NCBI GenBank assembly: GCA_024397935.1
Contig: CP073743.1
Span: 3,038,001 to 3,102,000, forward strand
Source of the DNA: a bacterium SCSIO 12844
GTDB taxonomy: Bacteria > Pseudomonadota > Gammaproteobacteria > Francisellales > Francisellaceae
DNA length: 64,000 nt
Reading direction: 5' to 3'
Below are positions 36,942 to 46,827 of the stretch, piece after piece. Numbering within the stretch: position 1 is the first letter of the stretch; each line of letters begins with the position of its first letter. The notes under the pieces were generated by a model that was given only the letters and a program-made list of their open reading frames with translations, was not told the DNA's origin and ran no database searches. Position numbers and translations under genes: made by a program.

Positions 36942-38581
36942 TGATCATCCCATCTAATCATAATACTCGCCTTATGCGTTTGATTGTCTAATTGGTAGCT
37001 AAATGTTTTTGTTGGTTGGAGTGTACCAAATGTTAGCGCATATTGACTATCTTGTATTTTATATACACCACTAAATTTAAGCATTATATCTTTTTGATTC
37101 GGCAATGTGATAGTAATGCCTTGGCTGGTAGTTTCTGTAATTTGACACAGTGGGTGTAAATGTAGTAAAAGTTGTGCTTTTTGACTAGTCTCTAATTGAT
37201 CAGTAATTAATAACTCCCCTGACCTAAATTGCCATTGCCGCCTATGAATGGCTTTGTTTTCAAGGCGCTGATAACCATTATGCATTGCAGTAATGTGGCA
37301 TACACCACCTTGAGAGTTTCTCTCTATTATTTGTGTTGTTGCTCGTCTAGCTACTCTAAAGCTACCCCAGATTTCAGATGAATTATGATCAGCCATTACT
37401 AATGTATTATGCGCTTTTGTACTGCGTTCAAAATAACGACGTTGAGAGTCTCCATAGCATGAAGTACCCAAATTAACAAAAACCGGAAAACCATCAATAA
37501 TTAATTCAAATGACAAATTATCTGCATGTGCATGCCCTGGCAAATAAGAAGCACCAATATCAGCTGTATCTAAAATAGCTTTAATACGAGAAAAATTATA
37601 TACTGTATAACCTGTTGCATCTAAAATGGTTAAGCCTGTTTTAGGACTCGATTGATACTCAAAACCAAGTCTTTTGGCGTAATCAAATAAACTTCTAGGT
37701 GCCTGAGCAATCTGATCTGCTGCATCATTAAAGTAACTAATCGAGTCATCATTTCGCCTCATAAGGTCTAACCAGCTTAGCATTTGATTGATTTGATTCG
37801 ACCATAAAAACAAATCAGAACGCCCATAAAGATCAAATATCGCCTTTAAATCCAATAAGCCTTCTAAGATAATGCTATGATACATAGCTGATAGTTCAAA
37901 ATGGCCACCATCCGCTAAAACTTGTTCTTTTATTTCTTTTTTTAAACCATTTGAACCTTTTTTAAGCCAAAGGCTTGCTTCTTTTGATTCAAAAAATAAA
38001 CCCGCAAAACAAAGTGCCTTAAAATTCTCAAATAAATGATTACCCAAGATATGATATTCACAAATTTTATTTAAATAACGTGCTTGAACATAAAGAGAGT
38101 ACTTTATTTTTTCACTGACACTACCACCGAGTAAAACATATTTAATGATATTTACAATACGTAATGATATTGGATATGGCTCCCATCCATTACCTCGCTT
38201 TGAGATTGGATTTTCTTTTTGCCAACGCTCTAATAACTGATAAGATAAAGCACGATGATGTAAATTCTGAGCATTTAAACTATCAAAATAATGTAAGTTA
38301 TATAACCAAAGCTTTGCTTGATTTTTATCATTCCAAATAGCACTACTTGAAATATCAACACAGTGATTTAAAAAACAAGCTTGCCTATTGTTAAAATAAC
38401 GATGCCTTTTATATAAAAATAACGAATCAGTGGCTTCTCTATAAGTATTTATTTTAAGATAATCAACTTTCTCTGAGACTGATGGCTTTATCAATCGATA
38501 CCATAAGCGAAATATAATTTGCTTGAATTTTAGATATTTAATTGTATGATAATAAAGACTTAATTTTCTTAAAGCCATCAT
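36938..38581 (-). CDS. Heparinase II/III-family protein
   Basis: 547 residues. The N-terminal half (about 1-300) is the helical alpha/alpha toroid of polysaccharide lyases (WEPYPISLRIVNIIKYVLL, HILGNHLFENFKAL). The C-terminal half (about 340-540) is the beta-sandwich heparinase II/III domain (LPGHAHADNLSFELIIDG, TKAHNTLVM). The HAHAD and NHLFEN blocks contain the His and Asn typical of this lyase family. No signal peptide is seen, which is odd for a lyase. In this setting, next to a bi-domain oxidoreductase, such proteins are widespread in O-antigen and exopolysaccharide loci, but their step is not established. Coupled by ATGA overlaps on both sides. Confidence 0.8.
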   Translation of the reverse strand: MMALRKLSLYYHTIKYLKFKQIIFRLWYRLIKPSVSEKVDYLKINTYREATDSLFLYKRHRYFNNRQACFLNHCVDISSSAIWNDKNQAKLWLYNLHYFDSLNAQNLHHRALSYQLLERWQKENPISKRGNGWEPYPISLRIVNIIKYVLLGGSVSEKIKYSLYVQARYLNKICEYHILGNHLFENFKALCFAGLFFESKEASLWLKKGSNGLKKEIKEQVLADGGHFELSAMYHSIILEGLLDLKAIFDLYGRSDLFLWSNQINQMLSWLDLMRRNDDSISYFNDAADQIAQAPRSLFDYAKRLGFEYQSSPKTGLTILDATGYTVYNFSRIKAILDTADIGASYLPGHAHADNLSFELIIDGFPVFVNLGTSCYGDSQRRYFERSTKAHNTLVMADHNSSEIWGSFRVARRATTQIIERNSQGGVCHITAMHNGYQRLENKAIHRRQWQFRSGELLITDQLETSQKAQLLLHLHPLCQITETTSQGITITLPNQKDIMLKFSGVYKIQDSQYALTFGTLQPTKTFSYQLDNQTHKASIMIRWDDQ

Positions 38582-40695
38582 TTTCTTAAAAGTTCAGCTA
38601 TTTCGATCGACACGCGAGAAACTTCCATAATCTCTTCAAATAAAATAGGTGCAGCCGAACCTGTTTGAATCGCATCAATAAAAGCCCTAACACACTCGCT
38701 TTGTCCTTTATCTTGTTTTTTTAAATTTTGTTTTTTAAAGCCACTAAAACCAAAGCCTGTAAGCTTTCTAAAATTATCTAATTGTAAAATCTTCCCATCG
38801 CAAAACACTTCCAGACGTTCCTTAGGAAAGGATTTATGCCCATTGGCTAAGTAATGAATACTGCCACAAGAACCATCAGCAAACGTTAAAGTAATCATCG
38901 CTTTGTCATCATCTCCGCCAACACTAGAACTAACAGAGACAGCAGAATATGAAACAATTTTACTTTGAGCTAAGAACCTTAATAAATCTATAAAATGACA
39001 ACCCTCACCGACAATTCTACCACCACCTACGGCTACATCTTGTGTCCAATGCGCTTGTGGTATCTCGCCTGCATTAACCGTCATAATAAATGATTTAGGT
39101 GCTTTTTGTTGACCAATCAATCGCTTAATCGTTTGGACTTGTGGTGCAAATCGACGATTAAAACCAACCATTAATAACTTATCATCTGCTTGCTGATAAG
39201 CTGCTTGAATTTCATTAAGCTCTTCTATGCTTAATGCTAAAGGCTTTTCAACAAATACATGCTTTTTAGCCTTTAATGCGTTAATTACTTGTCTTGCATG
39301 CTGATTATGTCTTGTTGCGACTACAACCACATCTAAATTACTATCTTCATATAAAACATTTTCATCGGTAATTGATTCTTGAAAGCCAAGCTTTTTAGCA
39401 ACAAGTTTTGTTGAAATACCTTGACTTGAAACAATACTTTTTAACGTGATGTTTGTGTTTTTAAATGCGGGTGCTAATACCCTTGATGCATAATTTCCAG
39501 CACCTAAAAAACCAACGGCTATGGCCTCTTTTTTTGATGCCTGATGATTAACGATTACTTGGCGTTTTAATTTAAGCTCTTGTTGCGCTTGTCTATAATT
39601 TAATACAATCCCTAATGCACTTTTATCATTTTCTAAAATAGCATATGCATCATTAGCATGATCAAATTCAAAACGATGACTAATCAATGGTTTAACATCT
39701 AATTTTTCAGCTGCCATCATATCTAGTACAGCTTGAAAGTTTCTATTTTCACTCCAGCGCACATAGCCTAGTGGGTAGTCATGACCCTTTTGTTCATAAT
39801 CATCGTCATATCGACCAGGACCATAAGAACATGACACTTGAAATGTTAATTCTTTTTCATAAAAGTCAGCACGTGAAAACTCATTACCAATCACACCAAC
39901 TAAGATAATTCGTCCACGCTTTCTACACATGGTTGCTGCTTGGTGTAAAGGTTCGTTACTTTTAGTCGCTGCAGTAATAATCACAGCATCAACACCATTA
40001 CCCCTTGAAAAAACCTCAGCAGCAGCAACTGGATCACTATTTTCAGATAAGTTAACGACTTCTGCACCAAACTGTCGTGCTAACTTACATTTATTTGCAT
40101 CGAAATCAACACCTAAGACACGACAGCCAGAAGCTTTTAATAACTGCACTGTAATTAAGCCAATTAAACCAAGCCCAATAACAGTAAAACATTCACCTAG
40201 TGTTGGTTTTGATAATCGAATACCCTGTAATGCAATAGCAGCAAGTACTGTAAAAGCAGCCTCTTCATCACTAACAGTATCAGGTATTTTTGCACACAAA
40301 TTTTTTGCTACTCTAACAATTTCTGCATGATTTCCATTAGAGACCACTCGATCCCCTACTTTAAAACCAGAAGCATTCTTACCTACTTCAAGTACTTTAC
40401 CTACATTACAATAACCTAAGGGTATTGGTTGGTCTAGTTTAGCTTTCACTGCTTCAAGTGTCGTTGCCAAACCATCTGTTTTTATTTTTTCTAAGACCAT
40501 TTTTACCTTATCAGGCTGTTGCTTGATTTTACCTAAAAGACTTGCCTTACCAAATTCAACTAGCATACGCTCAGTTCCTGCTGAAACTAAGCTTTTCGTC
40601 GTTTCAATTAATAGCGCTCCAGCACTATTTTTTGGACATGGAATATCTTCTATGACAGTTTCACCTGTCTTTAAAGACTGTAAAATCTGCTTCAT
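38578..40695 (-). CDS. Bi-domain oxidoreductase (MDR dehydrogenase fused to Gfo/Idh/MocA)
   Basis: About 705 residues. Residues 1-365 form a zinc-type alcohol dehydrogenase-like domain (LGYCNVGKVLEVG, GDRVVSNGNHAE, VIGLGLIGLITVQLL). Residues about 390-705 form a Gfo/Idh/MocA oxidoreductase with AVGFLGAGNYASRVLAPAF, EKPLAL and VGFNRRFAP. The fusion is a known arrangement next to heparinase II/III-like genes in polysaccharide clusters; its substrate is unknown. I prefer the ATG at 40695 to a GTG two codons earlier. First gene of train B, divergent from galE across 173 bp that must hold both promoters. Confidence 0.85.
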   Translation of the reverse strand: MKQILQSLKTGETVIEDIPCPKNSAGALLIETTKSLVSAGTERMLVEFGKASLLGKIKQQPDKVKMVLEKIKTDGLATTLEAVKAKLDQPIPLGYCNVGKVLEVGKNASGFKVGDRVVSNGNHAEIVRVAKNLCAKIPDTVSDEEAAFTVLAAIALQGIRLSKPTLGECFTVIGLGLIGLITVQLLKASGCRVLGVDFDANKCKLARQFGAEVVNLSENSDPVAAAEVFSRGNGVDAVIITAATKSNEPLHQAATMCRKRGRIILVGVIGNEFSRADFYEKELTFQVSCSYGPGRYDDDYEQKGHDYPLGYVRWSENRNFQAVLDMMAAEKLDVKPLISHRFEFDHANDAYAILENDKSALGIVLNYRQAQQELKLKRQVIVNHQASKKEAIAVGFLGAGNYASRVLAPAFKNTNITLKSIVSSQGISTKLVAKKLGFQESITDENVLYEDSNLDVVVVATRHNQHARQVINALKAKKHVFVEKPLALSIEELNEIQAAYQQADDKLLMVGFNRRFAPQVQTIKRLIGQQKAPKSFIMTVNAGEIPQAHWTQDVAVGGGRIVGEGCHFIDLLRFLAQSKIVSYSAVSVSSSVGGDDDKAMITLTFADGSCGSIHYLANGHKSFPKERLEVFCDGKILQLDNFRKLTGFGFSGFKKQNLKKQDKGQSECVRAFIDAIQTGSAAPILFEEIMEVSRVSIEIAELLRK

Positions 40696-40868
40696 TATCA
40701 CTAATCAACCTTAAGGTAATTCTCATAATAAAATTAATCATACCGACACCAACTACAGTTGCAAACCATTTTATCTGAATTTAATGCTACAAAGCTTATT
40801 AATGATTGCTTTATAATTAATTGTTTATCGCTTAAAATAAGTACAAAACAATTATCTGTATTTTAAAA

Positions 40869-41861
40869 ATGTTCAATAATCAGTTAGGCAAAATTTTAGT
40901 TGTTGGTGGCGCAGGCTACATCGGCTCGCATGTTGTATTACATTTACTTAAAAATAATTACCAAGTTGTTGTACTTGATGATTTATCAACTGGTACACAA
41001 GATGCTGTATTAACAGAGCATTTTTATCTGGGTGATTTAGCAGATCGAACATTATTAAAGCAAATATTCTCTGAACATCATATTATCGGTGTTATGCATT
41101 TCGCTGCTTTAATTGTTGTTGATGAATCAGTTAGCAAACCGCTTGAATACTATCAGAATAATTTTATCAAACCACTCACTCTATTAGATGAAATGATCAA
41201 ACATCAAATTCATTATTTTATTTTTTCTTCAACAGCTGCAGTTTATGGCGAACCTCAATACACACCTGTTGATATCAACCACCCCAAAAGGCCGATGAAT
41301 CCGTATGGACAGTCCAAATTAATACTTGAAGCAGCTTTAAAGGATTTTGATCGCGCTTATGGACTTAAATCTACGGTTTTGCGTTATTTCAATGCTGCTG
41401 GAGCTGATCCCAAAGGCTGCATTGGTTTTCATGAACCCATTACACATTTAATTCCACAAGTACTGAAAGCTGCCTCAGGTAGGAAAGAAGCCATTACTAT
41501 TTTTGGTAATGATTACAATACAAAAGATGGTACCTGTATCCGAGATTATATTCATGTTATGGATTTAGCCTCTGCCCATATACTGGCTTTTGAACAATTA
41601 CTATCAACCAAATACTCTCATACTTATAATCTCGGTAATGGTCAAGGCTTCTCCGTATTAGAAGTCATTGAATCGGTTAAAAAAATAACCAAAAAAGACA
41701 TTAAAGTGATTCAATCGAATCGGCGAGCTGGTGATCCAGCGATTTTAATTGCTGACTCAAGCGATGCTAAAAAAAATCTAAACTGGCAACCACAATTTAA
41801 TCAACTAGATCAAATTATACAAGATGCCTGGCAGTGGGAGTTAAATCCAAAATGGCATTAG
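40869..41861 (+). CDS. galE: UDP-glucose 4-epimerase
   Basis: 330-residue SDR enzyme interconverting UDP-Glc and UDP-Gal (possibly also the N-acetyl forms). It has the NAD loop VGGAGYIGSH (12-21), DDLSTG, SSTAAVYGEP with the catalytic Ser, Tyr-x-x-x-Lys in NPYGQSK, and LRYFNAAGADP. It is the only plus-strand gene between the two minus-strand trains, at the seam between the two Wzx/Wzy sets. It is convergent with the GT-C-like gene (9 bp gap). Confidence 0.93.
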   Translation: MFNNQLGKILVVGGAGYIGSHVVLHLLKNNYQVVVLDDLSTGTQDAVLTEHFYLGDLADRTLLKQIFSEHHIIGVMHFAALIVVDESVSKPLEYYQNNFIKPLTLLDEMIKHQIHYFIFSSTAAVYGEPQYTPVDINHPKRPMNPYGQSKLILEAALKDFDRAYGLKSTVLRYFNAAGADPKGCIGFHEPITHLIPQVLKAASGRKEAITIFGNDYNTKDGTCIRDYIHVMDLASAHILAFEQLLSTKYSHTYNLGNGQGFSVLEVIESVKKITKKDIKVIQSNRRAGDPAILIADSSDAKKNLNWQPQFNQLDQIIQDAWQWELNPKWH

Positions 41862-41870
41862 ATCAAATAC

Positions 41871-43142
41871 TTAGTTACTAATTTTTTGCAATAGTTTTAA
41901 TTTAGCATTACTAAACATATTGATTAACGTATTACCAAGTATATAAATAATCATTGCTACTGTACCAAAATACCATAATACAAAATTAAGATGCGTATGA
42001 ATATATGAATGCGCCTTGGCTAAAACAAACCAGCTTAATGGGCTTAAAATCGATATGATTAAAAGAGGTAGTTGCTGCTGTTTTTTCTGATCACCATAAA
42101 AATAATGATAAATGGCAACAAATAAAGATATCATTAATAAATACTTAAAATAAGCACCTGATATACCATATAATAAAGGTGTTGGATAGGATGGAAACCA
42201 AAAAAAGTATAATAACACTATAATCAGTACAGGTGCATCTAAACTTTCGGTATATGCAGATGAAAAATCCATAGGATTACCATAAGTGCGGCGTTCAACA
42301 TCATGAATTAAAATATGTTTTAAACCTAAAATGATATTATTATCAATCAAATAGGCATGGATAATAATAGCCATCATAAAGCCAACTAAACTTAAAACTA
42401 CTAAATAAATAATTGCTTTAAATGCAGCTAAACGGCTAAAGTGATCACCTGGTAGCACAAACGCACAAACAAATGGCATAGATGCAAATAGTAAAATAGC
42501 ACTTAAGTACTCATATCCTGCTGCTGATTTAATAAATACCGCAAGTGCAAATAATAGCAAATACAGTGAATATAACTTTCTATTATTCCTATAACTATAA
42601 GCAAGAAATGAAAAAAAGACAGGCAAAAACCATAAATAAGACACCCAATATAAATTTCTAGCAAATAAGACCATCCACGGTGAGAAAAATACTGAGACAA
42701 GAAAAGCTAAAGCTAACCCCTTGTCATATATTCGATAAAATGCCCACACAAGCAATAATATTGATATTGCTGTTAAGGTTGAATTTATCCAATGAAGCAT
42801 ACTGATACTAGCGCCCAGTTGATTATAAATAAATGAATACCAAATACCTTGAATACCAATTTGACTACGATAGGGTATATATTGCATCTGGTTTGATTGA
42901 TCTAATTGATAACGCCCCAAGCCAAAAGGTGTTGCATTATTTGGATGAGTATGTTGCTCAAGTGTCGCATCAATAACCAAATTTTGTGAGACTTTCGCAT
43001 TAAATTGCTTAAAATGATTAATCGATACAATATTAAACAAATCTAAATTAAAGTTAAGCGTCAATAAAAGTAGTAGTAATAAAGCTAATCCAGCGCTTAG
43101 CGTATAACCATTTAAAGTATAATGTTTTAGCTTCAAACACAT
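41871..43142 (-). CDS. Polytopic membrane protein, GT-C glycosyltransferase-like
   Basis: 423 residues with about ten membrane helices and a first periplasmic loop (about 45-110) between helix 1 and 2, the layout of GT-C enzymes that use polyprenyl-phosphate sugars. The C-terminal PLSWFVLAKAHSYIHTHLNFVLWYFG block is a frequent feature of the Gtr-type family. GtrA-like and GtrB-like genes lie upstream in the same train, so this is the natural candidate for the periplasmic sugar-adding enzyme. No exact family is assigned. Last gene of train A; convergent with galE. Confidence 0.6.
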   Translation of the reverse strand: MCLKLKHYTLNGYTLSAGLALLLLLLLTLNFNLDLFNIVSINHFKQFNAKVSQNLVIDATLEQHTHPNNATPFGLGRYQLDQSNQMQYIPYRSQIGIQGIWYSFIYNQLGASISMLHWINSTLTAISILLLVWAFYRIYDKGLALAFLVSVFFSPWMVLFARNLYWVSYLWFLPVFFSFLAYSYRNNRKLYSLYLLLFALAVFIKSAAGYEYLSAILLFASMPFVCAFVLPGDHFSRLAAFKAIIYLVVLSLVGFMMAIIIHAYLIDNNIILGLKHILIHDVERRTYGNPMDFSSAYTESLDAPVLIIVLLYFFWFPSYPTPLLYGISGAYFKYLLMISLFVAIYHYFYGDQKKQQQLPLLIISILSPLSWFVLAKAHSYIHTHLNFVLWYFGTVAMIIYILGNTLINMFSNAKLKLLQKISN

Positions 43143-43181
43143 GCTATTAGCTACTCCTTATGCTTGTGATAATCATCCAAA

Positions 43182-44108
43182 CTATGATATTTTTTGTTTT
43201 TCAGCAATGATATTGTCATTATCATAGCGATTATTAATAAGGAGTCCTAGATACTTAATAATAATCGCAAAGCAGATAAAGACGCCTGTAAATGAAATCG
43301 ATAAAAATAGCATTAATGTTGTCCAACCTGTAACAATATTATTCAGAAAGAAATAAGCACTCATGGCATAAATTGCAGCTAATATGGATATCAATGCAAA
43401 TAAGATCGCAAATAAAATCGCAATTAATTTACCTAAATTAGTAAATAGCAATAATAAATCTGTAGCAAAATCAATTGTTGAGAATTTAAGTTGCCATTTT
43501 TTATGCTTTGCCACCGATGATTGATACTTAATAAAGGTATAATTTAGTCCTGTATTACAATAGGCATATTTTCGATAGTGAATGACTTTATTTAACTGAT
43601 TGACACGATTAACGGCCCTTCTTGATATTAAATGGACGCGACTTTTGACAAGTAGCGTATGCTTACTTGAATATCGACTGACTAATCTATAAAACCAATG
43701 CTCCCAACTACATTTATAGTTTTCAGGCTGTAAAAACACAAAGTCATGCCCAATTAAGCATGCTTCATACATCTGCCACAGACTATCTTTTGGATAATCA
43801 ACCATCGAGTCTTCAAACTCATAAATAAAATCACCAATACTTGCATCAATGCCTGCAAGCATTGCCTGCTCTTTATTTACCTCATAAGGCAAATTAACTA
43901 AGTTAGCTGTAATCGGCTGATTATGTAATAACGCTCTGAGTGAATCAACGAGTGCTTTAGAAGCATTATTATCAACAAATACAAACTCGTAATGCTCAAA
44001 GTATATTTTCGAAAAATCTAACATATACTGCAACCATGTCTCTATATGCCGCGATTCTTTAGTCAATAATAAGATAATTGAAATATAATTTTTTTCTTTA
44101 TTTAGCAT
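43182..44108 (-). CDS. GtrB-like family 2 glycosyltransferase with two C-terminal membrane helices
   Basis: 308 residues. The N-terminal GT2 domain (about 8-200) reads ISIILLLTKES, FVFVDNNAS, EVNKEQAMLAGIDASIGDFIYEFEDSM. The metal motif is FEDS instead of the usual DADLQ. Two membrane helices follow (about 224-252 and 258-290), as in GtrB/DPM1-type enzymes that load undecaprenyl phosphate. The substituted motif suggests altered or reduced activity. A second GT2 of DPM type lies two genes upstream. Confidence 0.65.
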   Translation of the reverse strand: MLNKEKNYISIILLLTKESRHIETWLQYMLDFSKIYFEHYEFVFVDNNASKALVDSLRALLHNQPITANLVNLPYEVNKEQAMLAGIDASIGDFIYEFEDSMVDYPKDSLWQMYEACLIGHDFVFLQPENYKCSWEHWFYRLVSRYSSKHTLLVKSRVHLISRRAVNRVNQLNKVIHYRKYAYCNTGLNYTFIKYQSSVAKHKKWQLKFSTIDFATDLLLLFTNLGKLIAILFAILFALISILAAIYAMSAYFFLNNIVTGWTTLMLFLSISFTGVFICFAIIIKYLGLLINNRYDNDNIIAEKQKIS

Positions 44109-44113
44109 GAATT

Positions 44114-45226
44114 CTATAACACCTCTTCAAGATCATAGATTGTATTAATTTTTCCTGAAAAAATAGATAGCATATCAGGGTTGGTGTGAGACTTTTTAAT
44201 CAATGTCGGACGCGCATCATCAACTTCACTAGATTGTAAAATTGCTTTAACTGCATATAAGGATTTGTGATAGGTTAATGTAATCTGATCATTCAAATAT
44301 CTTTTAACTAATTGCCTCATATGCGCAAATGCACTTGAAGGTTTATAAGCGCATAAATTACAGTTTGCTAATTGACTTACTCTACAGTCTGTTGCATTAT
44401 TTTGACAACTAAAGTTTGGATGCGTAGCTATTGATACATTATGTGGTGTATGCATCACAGAAGTTAATGAGTGATAGCCTGATTTGCCAAAAGGCATTAA
44501 TGAAAAAAAAGGCCCATCCATTAAGGTGATACCAATATCTTTAATATTTGATGAAACATTACAAAGTGCAATTTCACATAATTCATATTTTAAATTTAAT
44601 GTCTCAAGCCCACAAAGTGTTAAGACTTGATTTAAACTCGCATAAGTTGCATTAATCAAATAATTGGCAGTAAAGTGGCCATGATTACTAATCAATTGCC
44701 AGTTTTGATTACTGTGATTAATTTTATCCAATACTGCTTTATAATAAATATCACATTTACCGCTGGCATTTAGTTGACTTAATAAATATTCGCCAATCAA
44801 TTTTGCATCAAAAGCATACTCTAGTGTTTCAAAGGCATTATCACAACTACCTTTTTTAAAGTATTTACTGGCTGTAATTGGCGCTATTGGAATACTGGCA
44901 GAGTGACAAAATTTACTGAATTGCTCTGCATTGGTATAAGAGAATTGATTAGCCAGTGCATAGATTTTTGTAAAACGTTTTAAAATTGCAAAATCAAACT
45001 CATCAACAAATCGATCAAAATAATAAGCTGATTTTAGTGCAGTTGCATAGCTTCTTGGATAATGATAGCCATTATGAACGCGTGCTTGATTAATCCAACT
45101 GGCACGTTTAAATGGTGCATTTTCATGCTCCAAAATAAGTACTTTTTGCCCCTTTTGTATACACTTTAGTGCTGCATATAATCCAAATATACCACCGCCT
45201 AAAATTATTTTATCATACTTGATCAT
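44114..45226 (-). CDS. FAD-dependent oxidoreductase (DAO family)
   Basis: 370 residues with an N-terminal FAD-binding Rossmann motif IILGGGIFGLYAAL and the acidic strand end LILEHE, typical of the D-amino-acid oxidase/glycerol-3-phosphate dehydrogenase superfamily. A middle block has NQARVHNGYHYPRS. The C-terminal GKINTIYDLEEVL region would complete FAD binding. Several Cys residues cluster near 275-295 (CQNNATDCRVSQLANCNLC), possibly a metal site. Lying between two GT2 genes, it probably oxidises a sugar or a modified sugar; this is inference. A 5 bp gap separates it from the GT2 gene downstream. Confidence 0.7.
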   Translation of the reverse strand: MIKYDKIILGGGIFGLYAALKCIQKGQKVLILEHENAPFKRASWINQARVHNGYHYPRSYATALKSAYYFDRFVDEFDFAILKRFTKIYALANQFSYTNAEQFSKFCHSASIPIAPITASKYFKKGSCDNAFETLEYAFDAKLIGEYLLSQLNASGKCDIYYKAVLDKINHSNQNWQLISNHGHFTANYLINATYASLNQVLTLCGLETLNLKYELCEIALCNVSSNIKDIGITLMDGPFFSLMPFGKSGYHSLTSVMHTPHNVSIATHPNFSCQNNATDCRVSQLANCNLCAYKPSSAFAHMRQLVKRYLNDQITLTYHKSLYAVKAILQSSEVDDARPTLIKKSHTNPDMLSIFSGKINTIYDLEEVL

Positions 45227-45230
45227 GGCA

Positions 45231-46016
45231 TTATGGATTATACTTTTTAAACAATAAGTTAACTAATACTTTCAACAACTGAAAATTCCCTTTAATAAAG
45301 CTTATCTTGGTCGGTATTTTACCTTTTTCAGGATAGCGTCTTGTTACTGGAATCTCAGTTACTTTATATCCAAGTTGGGGCGCTCTAACTGAAAGGTAAG
45401 CTAATAATTCATAGCTACGAAAAATTTCCCTAAATGGCTTAACTTTTTGATCAAGTAAATAGTTTTTTGAATAAGCCCTAAAGCCATTGGTTGTATCGCT
45501 AAAGTGATAACCTGCAATTAAGGAAATTACTGGAATATGAATCAGTTTAACTGCAATGTGTCTAATCAATGGTGTATTAATCGCTTTTCCATTTGTCATA
45601 TAACGAGAGCCTTGAATAAAATCATATCCTTGGGCTAACTTTTTTGCCATCATGATGATATCTTCAACGCTATCTTTATTATTTCCATCGATTGTCACTA
45701 TACCATCATAAGTTCTTTGATATAAAGCATAGTAGTAGCCCATTCTTAGCTGAGCGCTTAGCTTGCCTGTATCGCATTTAGTTAGTAAAAGTGATACACC
45801 ATTAGCTAATAAAAGTTGTTCTGATAGTGACTGGTCATCACTACCACCATCACAAATAATAATATCAACATACTCACTAATATTAGCTTTATGCATACGC
45901 TTAAGCTGTGTTTTAATCTTTTCACCTTCATTAATCACTGGAATACAAAGACAGTATTTTTTCTTTTGTTTATGATACTCTTTAACCGTATAGTTAGGTA
46001 TTTCAATTGTCTTCAT
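45231..46016 (-). CDS. Family 2 glycosyltransferase, DPM1/GtrB-like
   Basis: 261 residues. GT2 domain with CLCIPVINEGEKIKTQL, IIICDGGSDDQS, IVTIDGNNKDS (a DxN-type metal motif near 120) and DFIQGSRYM, the pattern of polyprenyl-phosphate glycosyltransferases (DPM1-like). It lacks the C-terminal helices of full GtrB. GtrA lies upstream in the same train. It starts 2 bp after the isomerase stop. A polyprenyl-phosphate sugar as product is likely from family resemblance. Confidence 0.7.
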   Translation of the reverse strand: MKTIEIPNYTVKEYHKQKKKYCLCIPVINEGEKIKTQLKRMHKANISEYVDIIICDGGSDDQSLSEQLLLANGVSLLLTKCDTGKLSAQLRMGYYYALYQRTYDGIVTIDGNNKDSVEDIIMMAKKLAQGYDFIQGSRYMTNGKAINTPLIRHIAVKLIHIPVISLIAGYHFSDTTNGFRAYSKNYLLDQKVKPFREIFRSYELLAYLSVRAPQLGYKVTEIPVTRRYPEKGKIPTKISFIKGNFQLLKVLVNLLFKKYNP

Positions 46017-46017
46017 A

Positions 46018-46827
46018 TTATTTTCTATCTTGTATATACTGTTGTAATAAACTAAGTGATGCTTCTATTTGAGTTTTATCTGTATGAGTCATTTCAATAG
46101 ATAAATAATGTTGATACTGATTTGATTTAACAATAGCTAAAAACTCATTAAGCCACTGAGTATATAGATGATGCTTTTCATTAAATGCATTTAAATATGG
46201 CATGCTAATGTGAATATGTTTAACATAGTCTAAACAATCAATAATTGACTCTGGCCTTTCTTGATTAATTAACATTGTACTTGTATCAATAATCATCTGA
46301 AAGCCATCACTTGAAACTGTTTCAACTAACCATTTTGCTTGCTTATGATTATTAATAAAATTAGTACCGTATACTTTTGGGTTGGCTTCAATACAAAAAT
46401 AAACACTATGTTGTTGTGCATAGGCTCCAATTTCTCTAAAAAAATTAATCGCAATATGATTATCTAAAAGTTTATCGTGTTGTATACGTTGTTTGGGATT
46501 ACCAAAAACTAATACAGGGCACTTCATTGCTTTTGCATAAATAATGGCTTTTTTGAGATAAGATAATAAACGATTACGTGCGCTCTCAGATTCAAACAGT
46601 GCTAAGCCTTTGACACCAAATAATAACGATTGCATGCTAATAATTGGTAATTGATAATCACTCAGTAAATGATTTTTAATCTTAAGTGCCATCTTAATAT
46701 GATCGTAAGGATACTCACTAAATCGCGTTGGTGCAATTTCAAGACCTGAAAATCCATAACGCTTTAATAGTGTATAATACTGATAATCATCACTTTTCCA
46801 AGCAATATTTGAAATAGCAAGCTTCAC
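46018..46827 (-). CDS. TIM-barrel sugar isomerase/epimerase (AP endonuclease 2 family)
   Basis: 269 residues of the xylose-isomerase-like TIM barrel superfamily: it opens LAISNIAWKSDDYQYYTLLKRYGFSGLEIAPTRF and shows CIEANPKVYGTNF, MIIDTSTM and HIHISMPY, segments that hold metal-ligand Glu, Asp and His in the superfamily. Members isomerise or epimerise sugars. The start directly follows the SDR gene stop. No specific reaction can be assigned. Together with the SDR and the FAD oxidoreductase it suggests a dedicated modified-sugar route. Confidence 0.7.
   Translation of the reverse strand: MKLAISNIAWKSDDYQYYTLLKRYGFSGLEIAPTRFSEYPYDHIKMALKIKNHLLSDYQLPIISMQSLLFGVKGLALFESESARNRLLSYLKKAIIYAKAMKCPVLVFGNPKQRIQHDKLLDNHIAINFFREIGAYAQQHSVYFCIEANPKVYGTNFINNHKQAKWLVETVSSDGFQMIIDTSTMLINQERPESIIDCLDYVKHIHISMPYLNAFNEKHHLYTQWLNEFLAIVKSNQYQHYLSIEMTHTDKTQIEASLSLLQQYIQDRK

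Noticed and set aside
39929-40330. 133-codon plus-strand frame inside the bi-domain oxidoreductase gene
   Set aside because: A shadow of codon usage on the opposite strand; it has no family resemblance and no signals.
40702-40868. JUMPstart/ops (GGCGGTAG) element before the polysaccharide trains
   Set aside because: No such motif was found on either strand here or near 61063.
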